DNA from: Tenacibaculum sp. 190524A02b | GTDB taxonomy: Bacteria > Bacteroidota > Bacteroidia > Flavobacteriales > Flavobacteriaceae | DNA: 64,000 nt | Direction: 5' to 3' | Assembly (NCBI RefSeq): GCF_964036645.1 | Contig: NZ_OZ038525.1 | Span: 248,001 to 312,000 of the forward strand | In this document: positions 8,352 to 18,237 of the stretch, one piece after another | Position numbering within the stretch: position 1 is the first letter of the stretch | How the letters are laid out: every line of letters starts with the position of its first letter | Position numbers and translations under genes: made by a program | Notes under the pieces: generated by a model | Told to the model about the DNA's origin: nothing | The model's database searches: none | The model's input: only the letters and a program-made list of their open reading frames with translations

Positions 8352-11300
8352 TTACATATTTCTTCTGTATTGTCCACCTACTTCAAATAGAGCAGCCGTA
8401 ATTTGTCCTAAAGAACACACTTTTGCAGCCTCCATTAAACGTTCAAAAATATTTTCATTTTGAACAGCAGCAGTTTGTATTTGTTTTAATTCCTCAAGAA
8501 CCTTTTCTTTATTAGCCTCATTCAAATTCTCTTTGGTTTTTATCTGAAATTGCTTTTCTTCTTCTGTAGCACGAATTACCTCTTGAGGTGTAACCGTAGG
8601 CGATCCTTTAGAACTTAAAAAAGTATTTACACCAATAATTGGAAATTCACCTGTATGTTTTAACGTTTCATAATACAAGCTTTCTTCTTGAATTTTAGAA
8701 CGTTGATACATGGTTTCCATAGCTCCTAAAACACCACCACGTTCAGTAATTCTATCAAACTCAGTTAAAACAGCCTCTTCTACTAAATCCGTTAACTCTT
8801 CTATAATAAAAGAACCTTGAATCGGATTTTCATTTTTTGCCAATCCTAATTCCTTATTAATAATTAACTGAATGGCCATAGCCCTACGCACACTTTCCTC
8901 TGTAGGAGTGGTTATAGCTTCATCATACGCATTGGTATGTAGTGAGTTACAGTTGTCATAAATAGCATATAACGCTTGGAGTGTAGTTCTTATATCATTA
9001 AAGTCAATTTCTTGAGCGTGTAAAGAACGTCCAGAAGTTTGAATATGATACTTTAACATTTGTGCTCTAGGGTTAGCATTGTACTTATACCTTAAAGCTT
9101 TCGCCCAAATTTTACGCGCAACACGCCCAATTACAGCATATTCAGGATCAATACCATTAGAAAAGAAAAAGGATAAGTTTGGTCCAAACTTATTAATATC
9201 CATTCCTCTAGATAAATAATACTCAACATAGGTAAACCCGTTAGCTAAGGTTAGGGCTAATTGTGTAATAGGGTTTGCACCAGCTTCGGCAATATGATAC
9301 CCAGAAATAGAAACAGAGTAGAAGTTTCTAACATTTTTCTCAATAAAATATTCCTGCACATCTCCCATAAGGCGAAGCGCAAATTCGGTAGAAAAAATAC
9401 AGGTGTTTTGTGCCTGATCTTCTTTTAAAATATCAGCCTGTACCGTACCTCTAACTTGAGCCAAGGTATTGGTTTTAATTGTTGCATATACATCAGCTGG
9501 TAGAATCTGATCACCAGTAACTCCTAAAAGTAATAAACCTAAACCGTCATTTCCTTCAGGTAAATCACCATTGTATTTCGGACGATCAATTCCTTTATTA
9601 TCATACAACTCTTTTAGTTTAGCTTCAACCTTAGCCTCTAAACCATGTTCTTTTATGTATTTTTCACAGTTTTGATCAATAGCCGCATTCATAAAGAATC
9701 CTAAAAGCATAGGAGCAGGGCCATTAATAGTCATAGATACTGAAGTCATTGCATGGCTTAAATCAAAACCAGAATATAATTTTTTAGCATCGTCTAAACA
9801 ACAAATAGACACTCCAGCATTTCCAATTTTACCATAAATATCAGGTCTATGTCCAGGGTCATTTCCATATAAAGTAACCGAATCAAAAGCTGTAGATAAA
9901 CGTTTAGCTGGCATACCTAAACTTACGTAATGAAAACGTCTGTTGGTACGTTCCGGTCCACCTTCACCAGCAAACATACGTGTAGGATCTTCACCTGTAC
10001 GCTTAAAAGGATACAATCCGGAAGCATATGGGAATTCACCAGGTACATTCTCTTGCAAATTCCAACGTAATAGATCACCCCAAGCTTTGTATTTAGGCAA
10101 AGCCACTTTAGGTATTTGACTATGTGACAGCGACTCGCTGTGTGTTGCTATTTTAATTTCCTTATCACGAACTTTAAACGTATAAATAGGATCTTTATAT
10201 TTTTGAACTTTAGTTGCCCAGTTTAAAATAATTTCCCAGTTGTGTGGATCAAGATTTAATTTGATTTTGTCAAATTGATCAAATAATAACTTAATAAAAG
10301 CTTGATCATTATCCTGAACTTGTTTCAGGATCTCATCTTGGTCTATTCCGTTTTTTGTAAGGAAAGATTCCTTTACTTCGTTCGGAATGACAGATAAAAT
10401 CGTTTGGTAAACACCATATAATTTTTGAGCTACTTTTTCTTGTGTATCTACTTTTCGGTCATAAGCTCTATTATTTTCTGAAATTTCAGATAAATAACGT
10501 GTTCTTGCAGGTGGAATTACAAATATCTTTTCAGACATTTCTTTAGTAATTTCAAAAGTAGATTGTAAGTCTGCACCTGTTTTTTCAACCAGCTTATCCA
10601 TAATTGCTTTATACAGCGAATTCATACCAGGGTCGTTAAACTGAGAGGCAATAGTACCAAAAACAGGCATATCATCCATATGTACATCCCATAAGTTGTT
10701 ATTACGCATGTATTGTTTTTTTACATCACGTAAAGCATCTAAAGCGCCACGTTTATCAAACTTGTTAATGGCTACCAAATCAGCAAAATCAAGCATGTCA
10801 ATTTTTTCTAATTGCGTAGCCGCCCCAAATTCAGGAGTCATTACATAAAGAGAGGTATCTGAGTGTTCAATTATTTCAGTATCCGATTGCCCAATACCAG
10901 AAGTTTCTAAAATAATTAAATCAAATTCAGCAGCTTTTAAAACTTCAACAGCTTCGTTTACATATTTTGATAAAGCCAAGTTAGACTGACGAGTAGCTAA
11001 AGAACGCATATACACACGCTCATTATTAATAGCATTCATTCTAATACGATCACCAAGTAAGGCGCCTCCTGTTTTTCGTTTCGAAGGATCTACAGATATT
11101 AAACCAATGGTTTTTTCAGGAAAATCAATTAAAAAACGTCTAACTAACTCATCTACTAAACTCGACTTTCCAGCACCACCAGTACCTGTAATTCCTAAAA
11201 CAGGTGTTTTAGCGTTTTTATTTTTCTCATGAATAACTGCTAAACTTTCTTTGGCAATTTCAGGGAAGTTTTCAGCAGAGGAAATAACACGAGCAATACT

Positions 11301-11792
11301 ACCAATTTGTTTACTTGCTAAATTATTTACTTCTCCATTTAAGGTATCACCAATAGCAAAATCAGATTGTTCTACTAAATCATTAATCATTCCTTGTAAT
11401 CCTAGTTCTCTACCATCATCAGGAGAATAGATACGGGTAATTCCATAGTCCATTAATTCCTTAATTTCTTCAGGAAGAATGACACCGCCTCCGCCGCCAA
11501 AAATTTTGATATGACCCGCTCCTTTTTCTTGAAGTAAGTCATACATATATTTAAAATATTCATTATGTCCTCCTTGGTAGGATGTCATAGCAATGGCATT
11601 TGCATCTTCTTGTATAGCACAGTTAACTACTTCTTCTACACTTCTATCATGTCCTAAATGAATTACTTCAACACCAGTAGCTTGAATAATTCGTCTCATT
11701 ATATTGATAGCAGCATCATGTCCATCAAATAAAGAAGCAGCAGTTACAATTCGTACTTTATGTTTGGGTTTATAAGGAGTTATTTGTTCCAT
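8352..11792 (-). CDS. icmF: Fused isobutyryl-CoA mutase / B12-dependent acyl-CoA mutase with G-protein chaperone
   Basis: 1146 aa, the full IcmF architecture. The N-terminal B12-binding domain has the base-off DGHD motif at residues 23-26 and a Gly-rich stretch near 99-103. The MeaB-like G domain has a P-loop GTGGAGKSS at 203-211 and NKFD at 343-346. The C-terminal TIM-barrel substrate domain contains [18 protein letters not shown]. IcmF interconverts isobutyryl-CoA and n-butyryl-CoA (some also pivalyl or isovaleryl derivatives) using adenosylcobalamin, and the G domain loads and protects the cofactor. The protein is cytoplasmic. Flanking genes are unrelated, so it appears monocistronic with its own terminator. 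Between the G domain and the mutase domain, residues about 467-496 do not look native: they are encoded by an inserted palindromic repeat read in frame (separate entry). Which acyl-CoA is preferred cannot be told from sequence here. Confidence 0.93.
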   Translation of the reverse strand: MEQITPYKPKHKVRIVTAASLFDGHDAAINIMRRIIQATGVEVIHLGHDRSVEEVVNCAIQEDANAIAMTSYQGGHNEYFKYMYDLLQEKGAGHIKIFGGGGGVILPEEIKELMDYGITRIYSPDDGRELGLQGMINDLVEQSDFAIGDTLNGEVNNLASKQIGSIARVISSAENFPEIAKESLAVIHEKNKNAKTPVLGITGTGGAGKSSLVDELVRRFLIDFPEKTIGLISVDPSKRKTGGALLGDRIRMNAINNERVYMRSLATRQSNLALSKYVNEAVEVLKAAEFDLIILETSGIGQSDTEIIEHSDTSLYVMTPEFGAATQLEKIDMLDFADLVAINKFDKRGALDALRDVKKQYMRNNNLWDVHMDDMPVFGTIASQFNDPGMNSLYKAIMDKLVEKTGADLQSTFEITKEMSEKIFVIPPARTRYLSEISENNRAYDRKVDTQEKVAQKLYGVYQTILSVIPNEVKESFLTKNGIDQDEILKQVQDNDQAFIKLLFDQFDKIKLNLDPHNWEIILNWATKVQKYKDPIYTFKVRDKEIKIATHSESLSHSQIPKVALPKYKAWGDLLRWNLQENVPGEFPYASGLYPFKRTGEDPTRMFAGEGGPERTNRRFHYVSLGMPAKRLSTAFDSVTLYGNDPGHRPDIYGKIGNAGVSICCLDDAKKLYSGFDLSHAMTSVSMTINGPAPMLLGFFMNAAIDQNCEKYIKEHGLEAKVEAKLKELYDNKGIDRPKYNGDLPEGNDGLGLLLLGVTGDQILPADVYATIKTNTLAQVRGTVQADILKEDQAQNTCIFSTEFALRLMGDVQEYFIEKNVRNFYSVSISGYHIAEAGANPITQLALTLANGFTYVEYYLSRGMDINKFGPNLSFFFSNGIDPEYAVIGRVARKIWAKALRYKYNANPRAQMLKYHIQTSGRSLHAQEIDFNDIRTTLQALYAIYDNCNSLHTNAYDEAITTPTEESVRRAMAIQLIINKELGLAKNENPIQGSFIIEELTDLVEEAVLTEFDRITERGGVLGAMETMYQRSKIQEESLYYETLKHTGEFPIIGVNTFLSSKGSPTVTPQEVIRATEEEKQFQIKTKENLNEANKEKVLEELKQIQTAAVQNENIFERLMEAAKVCSLGQITAALFEVGGQYRRNM
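10303..10392 (-). repeat. Palindromic dispersed repeat inserted in frame in icmF
   Basis: About 90 bp inside icmF contains two imperfect palindromes: ATCCTGAAC..GTTTCAGGAT (10311-10331) and GATTCC..CGGAAT (about 10367-10386). Read on the minus strand it has the form GTCATTCCGAACGAAGT..GGAATC..GATCCTGAAACAAGTTCAG, which I recognise from memory as a common intergenic repeat of Flavobacteriia. Here it encodes about 30 residues ([20 protein letters not shown] and onwards to QVQDND) without a stop or frameshift, in the linker between the G domain and the mutase domain. Confidence 0.65.
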
Positions 11793-12031
11793 TCGTAAAT
11801 TAACTTGAATAATAAGTCTGCAATTTACGAAAATCTTAAAAAAAATAAGTCTTTGTTGTAAATTTTAAAATAACATTAATTGTGTTTTTTAACTATAGTT
11901 TATAATTATTTATAGTTTTTAAGTAGGTAATAAATGTATTTTTATAAAAAAAATAAACAAGTATATAGTTGAGATATATTGTAACGTTCTTGTTTCAGAT
12001 GCAACTTATAATGACAAAATTTTATTAAACG

Positions 12032-13123
12032 ATGGACATATTAGTGCAAGTTTCGGTTATTTGTTATCTTATAACTGCTTTTTCAGGCGCAATGTTAGGT
12101 TTTTTATTTTTAACCCATAAAATAAAAAACAATTGGTCTAATATTTTTTTAGTCATTTTTATATGGAGTTTAGCGTATAGTTTAATTAATGAATTTTTGA
12201 CAGACAGTGATGTTATTAAAATGATAGGAGAGCGTTCCTTTATTTTTAATACTATTATGTTTATTGTGCCCTCTTTATTTTTATATATAGTTTCTCATAG
12301 TAAAAAAAATGAGATTAAGTATTGGCTGTTATTGTACATACCTGGTTTGCTTATAAATTTATTGCCTGACAGTGAATTTAAAGAAATAGTATTGGCCTTG
12401 TTATATTTATTAACAAGTGTTCCTTTATTTATTTTAAGTATGCATTATTTAAAAAAATATAGAAAAGGTTTTTTAAATAAATGCCCTGTATTTGGTCATA
12501 AAACTTTATCATGGATAAGAGTATTAATGATAACAGTGATAGGTTTACATATTTTTATGTTTACTACTGAATTATTAATAGATGAAAGTTTAAGTTTAGA
12601 TATAGCTACGGATTTTATTGAAAGTTTGGTAACATTTTTTATTGTGTATTGGTTGGGAGTGAAAGGATTTGAACAAGATGAACTTCAAAAAGAAAAATTA
12701 GTAGCAGTAAAAGTTATTCCAACACAAGAAAAAATAATAACTGAAGAACCTAATAAAGAAAAAAATCTATTAATTGAGGATAGTAAAAAATTTGAATGCC
12801 TCTGTAAAATAATAGAAAAAGAAAAAATTTATACAGATCCAAATCTAACCATTAAGAGTTTGTCAAAAGAATTAAAAGTTAGAGAAAGAGAACTTTCTAA
12901 CCTTATTAATAATTGTACAAAAAAGAATTTTTATCAGTTTATCAATCAATTTAGGGTAGTAGAGTTTAAAAAATTGATAGCTTCAGAAAAAGCTACACAA
13001 TACTCTATTTTAGGACTAGCTAAAGAGGCTGGTTTTTCTTCTAAATCAACATTTTATAAGTCTTTTAAAGAGTTGGAAGGCATTACTCCAAGTGAATACA
13101 AAAAGAAGCAAAAAGTGTCCTAA
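12032..13123 (+). CDS. AraC-family transcriptional regulator with N-terminal multi-pass membrane sensor
   Basis: 363 aa. Residues about 1-215 contain roughly seven hydrophobic segments typical of membrane helices, then a Lys/Glu-rich linker (about 215-255), then a C-terminal AraC/XylS double helix-turn-helix (about 260-360) with ILGLAKEAGFSSKSTFYKSF and GITPSEYKK, the conserved second HTH and end motif. Such Bacteroidota regulators are thought to sense an extracellular or membrane signal and bind DNA near the membrane. The fatty acid hydroxylase operon follows on the same strand after a 464-bp gap. A second regulator with the same build lies at 62283-63392. Ligand and targets are unknown. Confidence 0.85.
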   Translation: MDILVQVSVICYLITAFSGAMLGFLFLTHKIKNNWSNIFLVIFIWSLAYSLINEFLTDSDVIKMIGERSFIFNTIMFIVPSLFLYIVSHSKKNEIKYWLLLYIPGLLINLLPDSEFKEIVLALLYLLTSVPLFILSMHYLKKYRKGFLNKCPVFGHKTLSWIRVLMITVIGLHIFMFTTELLIDESLSLDIATDFIESLVTFFIVYWLGVKGFEQDELQKEKLVAVKVIPTQEKIITEEPNKEKNLLIEDSKKFECLCKIIEKEKIYTDPNLTIKSLSKELKVRERELSNLINNCTKKNFYQFINQFRVVEFKKLIASEKATQYSILGLAKEAGFSSKSTFYKSFKELEGITPSEYKKKQKVS

Positions 13124-13247
13124 TACACGTTTTCGGACTTCTTATTCTGCATTTTTTTAGAGGTTTGACGTTTCTTTGTTGAGTACTTTTCTAGTACATG
13201 TTTTAAAAAAGCTAATCAAATTTATTTAAGTATTAAAATTAAAAAAG

Positions 13248-13409
13248 ATGAAGAAAGTGTTAATCATTTTAGGGGTATTAATTGTTGGAATTTTTTCAGC
13301 AAAAGAAAAATATGCTACAACAAGTATTTTTAGTAAATGCAAAATAAGTCATATAAAACCAAAAGAAACCAAGCAGAATATGTGGAGTATGCAATTAAAT
13401 CTGATGTAA
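13248..13409 (+). CDS. Possible small secreted/membrane peptide, perhaps frameshifted
   Basis: A 53-codon frame starts MKKVLIILGVLIVGIFSAKE, a convincing signal-peptide or membrane-anchor start. Its last part looks less natural than an overlapping frame (13337-13423), which ends QAEYVEYAIKSDVRLLK. A single frameshift near 13350 would join the two into a protein of about 58 residues. The rest of the 13124-13587 interval shows no other gene. Either a small real gene, a decayed gene, or chance; kept at low confidence because the length is short and no homologue is recognised. Confidence 0.35.
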   Translation: MKKVLIILGVLIVGIFSAKEKYATTSIFSKCKISHIKPKETKQNMWSMQLNLM

Positions 13410-13587
13410 GGTTACTCAAATAAAATAGTAGCAAAAAGCTAAGTGAACTAAACACTATATAGCTTACTGCATAATAAATTAATATTTCAATAAAAAACAT
13501 TCTAGCATTTCTTTAGAAAAGAAGTGTAGAGGAAGACTGTGCCTACACTAACCAAACTGTAAGTAAAAGTCATCAAAATAACTATAT

Positions 13588-14439
13588 ATGTCATATTTTT
13601 TAGAAAATCCATTGTTAATACAATTGATAGTTTTTGCCTCAATTATCTTATTTTTTTGGGCTTTAGAAGTTATTATTTTTTCACAAAACATAAAGGTAAA
13701 AGCAAAGCATTCCTTTTTAAATGCAAAGTTTATAAGTTTAGTATTACCTGTTCAAATGCTGTTTTCTACCATGGTTTTTATGGTAGCAAATTGGACCGTA
13801 TCAGAACAATGGGGAATATTACAAATACTTCCATTAACGGAGTATAAATTACTGTATTTTTTAGTAGCGTTTATATGCATAGATTTTTTTGATTATTGGT
13901 ATCATGTAATGATGCATAGAGTACCATTTTTTTGGAGATTTCATCAAGTGCATCATAGCGATATGGAAGTTGATATTTCTACAACCGTTAGAGAACATCC
14001 AGGAGAAACAGCAATAAGAGTAAGCTTTTTAGCTATCATAGTTTTTATTTTAGGAGTTCCAGCGGAATTTTTATTAATAAAACAATTTATCCAAAGTTTT
14101 ATCAATTTAACTTCACATTCCAAAGTAAAACTTTCTCCTAAAGTAGATAAAATTGTTTCTTGGATATTTGTTACACCAAGTACACATCATATTCATCACC
14201 ATTACGTACTTCCTTATACAGATAGTAATTACGGAGATATTTTAGGTATTTGGGATCGCATATTTTCTACGTATACAAGTATGGAGCAACATAAAATAAT
14301 TCACGGAATAGATACGAATATGGATGTAGAGGAGAATAGCGATTTTAAAAGTTTAATATCTAGACCATTTGATAATAGTAAAGTACATTCAACAAACCCC
14401 GTATATGTTAATAGATCAAGGTTAAGGTCTGTTAAATAG
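13588..14439 (+). CDS. Sterol desaturase / fatty acid hydroxylase family membrane di-iron protein
   Basis: 283 aa with about four membrane helices and the full histidine-box set of the family: HVMMH at 106-110, HQVHH at 119-123 and HHIHH at 200-204, with a further His at 177. These ligate two irons in integral-membrane hydroxylases and desaturases. The substrate is probably a lipid acyl chain or carotenoid, but this cannot be resolved by reading. It is the first gene of a tight operon: the next gene starts 6 nt after the stop and the third 2 nt after that, so lipid modification may be linked to the outer-membrane DUF5686 protein. The upstream AraC-type membrane regulator is a plausible controller. 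Confidence 0.88.
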   Translation: MSYFLENPLLIQLIVFASIILFFWALEVIIFSQNIKVKAKHSFLNAKFISLVLPVQMLFSTMVFMVANWTVSEQWGILQILPLTEYKLLYFLVAFICIDFFDYWYHVMMHRVPFFWRFHQVHHSDMEVDISTTVREHPGETAIRVSFLAIIVFILGVPAEFLLIKQFIQSFINLTSHSKVKLSPKVDKIVSWIFVTPSTHHIHHHYVLPYTDSNYGDILGIWDRIFSTYTSMEQHKIIHGIDTNMDVEENSDFKSLISRPFDNSKVHSTNPVYVNRSRLRSVK

Positions 14440-14445
14440 TAACTT

Positions 14446-16953
14446 ATGAAGAGTGTTTTGTTAAGGCTAATGTTAATAGTCTGTACATCGGTGATTGGTC
14501 AAGTTAAAGTTTCAGGTGTGGTGGTTGATGAAGATGATAACCCAATACCTTATGTAAATGTATTATTTGCTAATTCTACTATTGGAACTACGACGAATGA
14601 TTATGGTGAGTTTGAATTAAATAGCATAAAAAATCAAAGTACATTGTCATTTGAGTTAATGGGGTTTCAAGAGAAGAATATTGCTCTAAAGCAAAATAAA
14701 TCACAGTATATAAAAGTGATTTTGAATGAAGATTCCATGAATTTGGATGAAGTAATAATCGTAAAAAAACCAAAAAAGAGATTAAAAAAGAAGGACAATC
14801 CAGCGTATCGAATTTTACGAGAGATTTGGAAACGTAAAAAACGAAATGGATTGGATTTAGTAGCAAATTATGAGTATGAAAAGTACAGCTCTAGAGAGTT
14901 AGGTTTTGGAAATATGGATAGTATGTTTGTTAAAAAGGTACTTAGAAATAAATATGATGAAATGAAAGGGATTGTTAGACAGAATTATGACAACGATACT
15001 TATTATATGCCAGTGGAATTGATAGAGAAAGTAGAAAAAGTATATGGAAGTAATTCTTTAAAATTGATAAGAAAAGATATGGAAGCTTTGAGAGAAACGG
15101 GAATTCATCAATTAGGTAAGTATGTTGCAAGGGCAACAAATGTATTTAAAGAAATTAATGTATATAAAGATGAGATTCCCATTTTAGATAAAACCTTTGT
15201 AAGCCCCATAGCTACTTCTGGATTTGGAAGTTATGATTATGTTTTATCTGATAGTATTCAAATAGGGGAAAATAAAGAATATACCATCCATTTTTTTCCT
15301 AGACAAAAGGGAGATTTGGTATTCAAGGGGTATTTCAAAGTAGTTGATAAAAATTTTACGTTAAGTGCTATAGAAATGGAAATTTTAAAAGAAGTTAATT
15401 TAAACTTTGTAAGAGATTTAAGTATCCATAAAACATTTAAATTAAAAAATGATAGTATTTATTTACCACAAAAAAACACCTATAAAGGAGAGTTTACCTT
15501 TTTAACAAAAGATAAAAAAGAAAAGAGCATTTATCTAGTGAAAAAAGAAGCACACTCTAATTATATTTTTGATAAAAAAAGAAGCAGAGCGTTTTATGAA
15601 AATCAATTAATTCAAGTAAGTAAAAATCAGTTTAAAAAGAAAAAAGAGTATTGGCAAACTAAACAAGATTCTTTAGGTAAAGAAACTTTAGCATTGGTTT
15701 CAAAAGCTAAAACTAGCACAAAAATAAAAAGAGTTACAGGTACAATCTTTACACTATCTGATGGGTATTTTACCCCTATTACAGGTATTCAATTGGGAAA
15801 CTTATTTACAACTACTGCTAGGAATGATATTGAAGGCCTCCGAATTCGATTAGGGTTTAGAACTTTTAAAACAAATGATGATCGATTTAGATTACTCGGT
15901 TTTGGAGCTTTTGGTTTTAAGGACAATATGTTTAAATATGGGTTGGAAGCAAGATATTTACTTGCAGCACATCCAAGAATAACTGTTGGAGCTGCGTATC
16001 TAAACGATGTAGAGCAAATGGGGTTTACTAGATTTAATGAACAAAACTTAATTCCACAGCCAGATAAAGGACCAAAAGCAGTATTTGTTAGAGGAGATAA
16101 CTTCTTTCTTTCTAAGGTGAAGAAAGAAATGTTGAGGTTTGATGTTGAGGTTTTTAAAAACTTAAATATTGGATTGAAAATGGCTAGAGAAAGAATCAGT
16201 TCAGCAGATACCAAACGTTTTTCAATGGCGTTTTTTAATGAAAATAGAGGTATAGTTGAAGATAAAACTACTGATGTATATTCAGATTTGTATGTCAGTT
16301 ATCAGCCAGGAAGACAAGTAGATGGATTTGGTGTGGATAGAATAATAGGACCAAAATTGCATTCAAAAATTTTAATTAATTATAAAAAGGCGTATAAAAA
16401 TGTTTTTGGAGGAAATGTAGCTTATAGTAAGCTGTCTTTATTGTACAATCAACCAATACACATGGGGAAATTTGGCGTATTAGATGCTACGTTAATCATG
16501 AATAAAACTTTTGGTAAAACTCCGTTATCTGTACTCACAGCTGTGGCTTCTAATCAAACCTACTTTTTAACGCCTAATACATTTGCCTTATTAGACTATT
16601 ATGATTACGTAGCAGATAGTTCTGTGGAAACCCATTTAGAACATCATTTCAATGGATTGTTAATGAATAGGATTCCACTTATTAAAAAGTTAGGTTTACG
16701 AAGCCTATTAACTTTTAGGACTGTTTATGGAAGCATATCTGAAAAAAATAAACGAATCAATAGATCATCAATTCGTTATGCAGCGCCAAATAAAAAACCT
16801 TATTATGAATATGGTGTAGGGATAGAAAATATTGGATATGGAAATTTAAGACCACTTCGCGTTGATTTTATTTGGCGTAGTGACTTTACAAATATTAATG
16901 GACCTATTAGTCCTAAGTTTGGGATAAGAGTAGGGTTTAAAACATCATTTTAA
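14446..16953 (+). CDS. DUF5686 family outer-membrane protein with carboxypeptidase-regulatory-like domain
   Basis: 835 aa. A signal peptide (about 1-18, ending VIG-Q) is followed by a CarboxypepD_reg-like beta-sandwich at about 20-105 (VSGVVVDEDDNPIPYVNVLF, TTNDYGEFEL) and a basic linker KKPKKRLKKKD. The rest resembles DUF5686: an N-terminal soluble part (YEYEKYSSRELGFGN) and a C-terminal region with many alternating strands ending in Phe (FGIRVGFKTSF), as expected of an outer-membrane beta-barrel. DUF5686 proteins are common in Bacteroidota and have no settled function. Coupled with the fatty acid hydroxylase upstream and the small exported protein downstream, this suggests a role in envelope lipid handling or transport, which is inference from context only. 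Confidence 0.8.
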   Translation: MKSVLLRLMLIVCTSVIGQVKVSGVVVDEDDNPIPYVNVLFANSTIGTTTNDYGEFELNSIKNQSTLSFELMGFQEKNIALKQNKSQYIKVILNEDSMNLDEVIIVKKPKKRLKKKDNPAYRILREIWKRKKRNGLDLVANYEYEKYSSRELGFGNMDSMFVKKVLRNKYDEMKGIVRQNYDNDTYYMPVELIEKVEKVYGSNSLKLIRKDMEALRETGIHQLGKYVARATNVFKEINVYKDEIPILDKTFVSPIATSGFGSYDYVLSDSIQIGENKEYTIHFFPRQKGDLVFKGYFKVVDKNFTLSAIEMEILKEVNLNFVRDLSIHKTFKLKNDSIYLPQKNTYKGEFTFLTKDKKEKSIYLVKKEAHSNYIFDKKRSRAFYENQLIQVSKNQFKKKKEYWQTKQDSLGKETLALVSKAKTSTKIKRVTGTIFTLSDGYFTPITGIQLGNLFTTTARNDIEGLRIRLGFRTFKTNDDRFRLLGFGAFGFKDNMFKYGLEARYLLAAHPRITVGAAYLNDVEQMGFTRFNEQNLIPQPDKGPKAVFVRGDNFFLSKVKKEMLRFDVEVFKNLNIGLKMARERISSADTKRFSMAFFNENRGIVEDKTTDVYSDLYVSYQPGRQVDGFGVDRIIGPKLHSKILINYKKAYKNVFGGNVAYSKLSLLYNQPIHMGKFGVLDATLIMNKTFGKTPLSVLTAVASNQTYFLTPNTFALLDYYDYVADSSVETHLEHHFNGLLMNRIPLIKKLGLRSLLTFRTVYGSISEKNKRINRSSIRYAAPNKKPYYEYGVGIENIGYGNLRPLRVDFIWRSDFTNINGPISPKFGIRVGFKTSF

Positions 16954-16955
16954 GC

Positions 16956-17579
16956 ATGCAAAAAGTTCTAATAACTATTTTTTTATGGATACTATTGACA
17001 ATAACAAATTGTTTATATGCACAAATTTATACCTATGATGTTATTGTTTTGGGAAAGAAAATAGGCAAAGTAATAACAAATAAAAGGCATACGCTTAATG
17101 AAATAATTTATACTTCTGATTCAAAATCAGAAGTATCCTTTTTTGGTAAAAAGAGAATTATTACAGAGATGAAAACTGTATACAAAAAAGGAGTTCTTAA
17201 TACTAGTTTCTATAAAGTTACTAAAAACAATAAGGTAAAAGAGTTAGCAGAAATTAGAAAAGAAAACGAAATTTATTCGGTAATTACAGATGGAAAAAAA
17301 ACAATTCATTCATCGCCAGTATCTATGAGCACTATTGTTTTAACATATAAGAAGCCAAGAGATGGAGAGTTAGTTTTTGAAGAAGTAGGCGGATATTATA
17401 AAAAGATAAAAAAAATAAGTGATACACAATTTGACCTAATTAGTGATCGAAGCCGTCATAGAGATAGTTATTATTACAATGAAAAAGGAATGTTAACCAA
17501 ATGCATTGTGAGAAAAACATTATTTAATTTTCAAATGATTTTAAATCAAGAAAAAAAATTACCTACAAGTAAGCTATAA
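16956..17579 (+). CDS. Exported protein, DUF6134-like
   Basis: 207 aa. The signal peptide ends CLYA-Q. The mature part is predicted all-beta (YTYDVIVLGKKIGKVITNKR, then repeated short strands), resembling DUF6134 proteins of Flavobacteriia, a periplasmic beta-sheet family without known function. It starts 2 nt after the DUF5686 gene, so it is the third gene of the hydroxylase operon. Its last 17 nt overlap the 3' end of the convergent gene at 17563-17886. Confidence 0.65.
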   Translation: MQKVLITIFLWILLTITNCLYAQIYTYDVIVLGKKIGKVITNKRHTLNEIIYTSDSKSEVSFFGKKRIITEMKTVYKKGVLNTSFYKVTKNNKVKELAEIRKENEIYSVITDGKKTIHSSPVSMSTIVLTYKKPRDGELVFEEVGGYYKKIKKISDTQFDLISDRSRHRDSYYYNEKGMLTKCIVRKTLFNFQMILNQEKKLPTSKL

Positions 17580-17886
17580 AAGCCCAAGCTTTACGTTTTT
17601 TTAAATAATTTAAATCACCTTCATTAAGATAAGCCTCTCGTTCAAAACTTAAATTTTTATAAGCCATAGCAGTGCTACGATATTTAATAAGTTTTATAAA
17701 CCATTCTATTAAATAAAAAAGGTAGAAGAAGATAATCAGTAGTTCAATTTGTTGCTTTAAATGAATTTTTTCATGATTTATTAAGAATATATTGTTCTTT
17801 AAATCCTTTCTTTTTAAAAAGATAAAAGGGTATAAAGCAAGGCCTACAAAACCTTTGGGTACCATATGTTTAGAAACAAAAATCAC
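17563..17886 (-). CDS. Small membrane protein with HExxH motif
   Basis: 107 aa. HEKIH at residues 38-42 sits just before a hydrophobic helix (about 48-66), and FEREAY about 45 residues later could supply a third zinc ligand, an arrangement like minimal membrane zinc metallopeptidases. It is shorter than any peptidase family I can name with certainty, so catalysis is unproven. Its 3' end overlaps the convergent operon by 17 bp. Upstream of it the divergent phosphatase gene begins after 351 bp. Confidence 0.6.
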   Translation of the reverse strand: MIFVSKHMVPKGFVGLALYPFIFLKRKDLKNNIFLINHEKIHLKQQIELLIIFFYLFYLIEWFIKLIKYRSTAMAYKNLSFEREAYLNEGDLNYLKKRKAWAFIAYL

Positions 17887-18064
17887 GCGGCAAAAGTAAA
17901 TATTTTATCAATGTAATTAATTTAAATGAGAAATGATAACATTAATAAAATATAATTAGTGTATAAAAAGAGAACTTTTTGTTAGTAAAAAGTAAAGCAC
18001 AATGTTTTATGTTAACTTTATTAAAATGACGAAAAGGTTAAAAAATTTAATAATAGTTATGTTT

Positions 18065-18096
18065 TTGTTTGTAAAGTTACTTATATGATATTTTTG
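18065..18096 (+). promoter_or_regulatory. Candidate promoter for the phosphatase genes
   Basis: TATTTTTG at 18089-18096 fits the Bacteroidota -7 box TAnnTTTG, with TTG at 18065-18067 (21-nt spacing) or 18069-18071 (17 nt). This would give a leader of about 135 nt before 18238. The surrounding 17887-18237 stretch is very AT-rich and holds no gene, so a chance match is possible. Confidence 0.35.
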
Positions 18097-18237
18097 AATA
18101 GGCTTTGTTAATTTATTGTTAGCATAGTTTTAAGGGCTTACTACTAAATTGTTAATGCTTTTAACATTTTGTTAAGTGTTATGCACGCATAGTATTTGTG
18201 AGGATAAAAGATGTAGTTTCGACTAAAATTTTAAATT

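Noticed and set aside
10127..10141. Perfect ACAGCGACTCGCTGT palindrome in icmF as a second inserted repeat
   Set aside because: The encoded [17 protein letters not shown] segment looks like native IcmF sequence from memory of the family, so the palindrome is probably coincidental.
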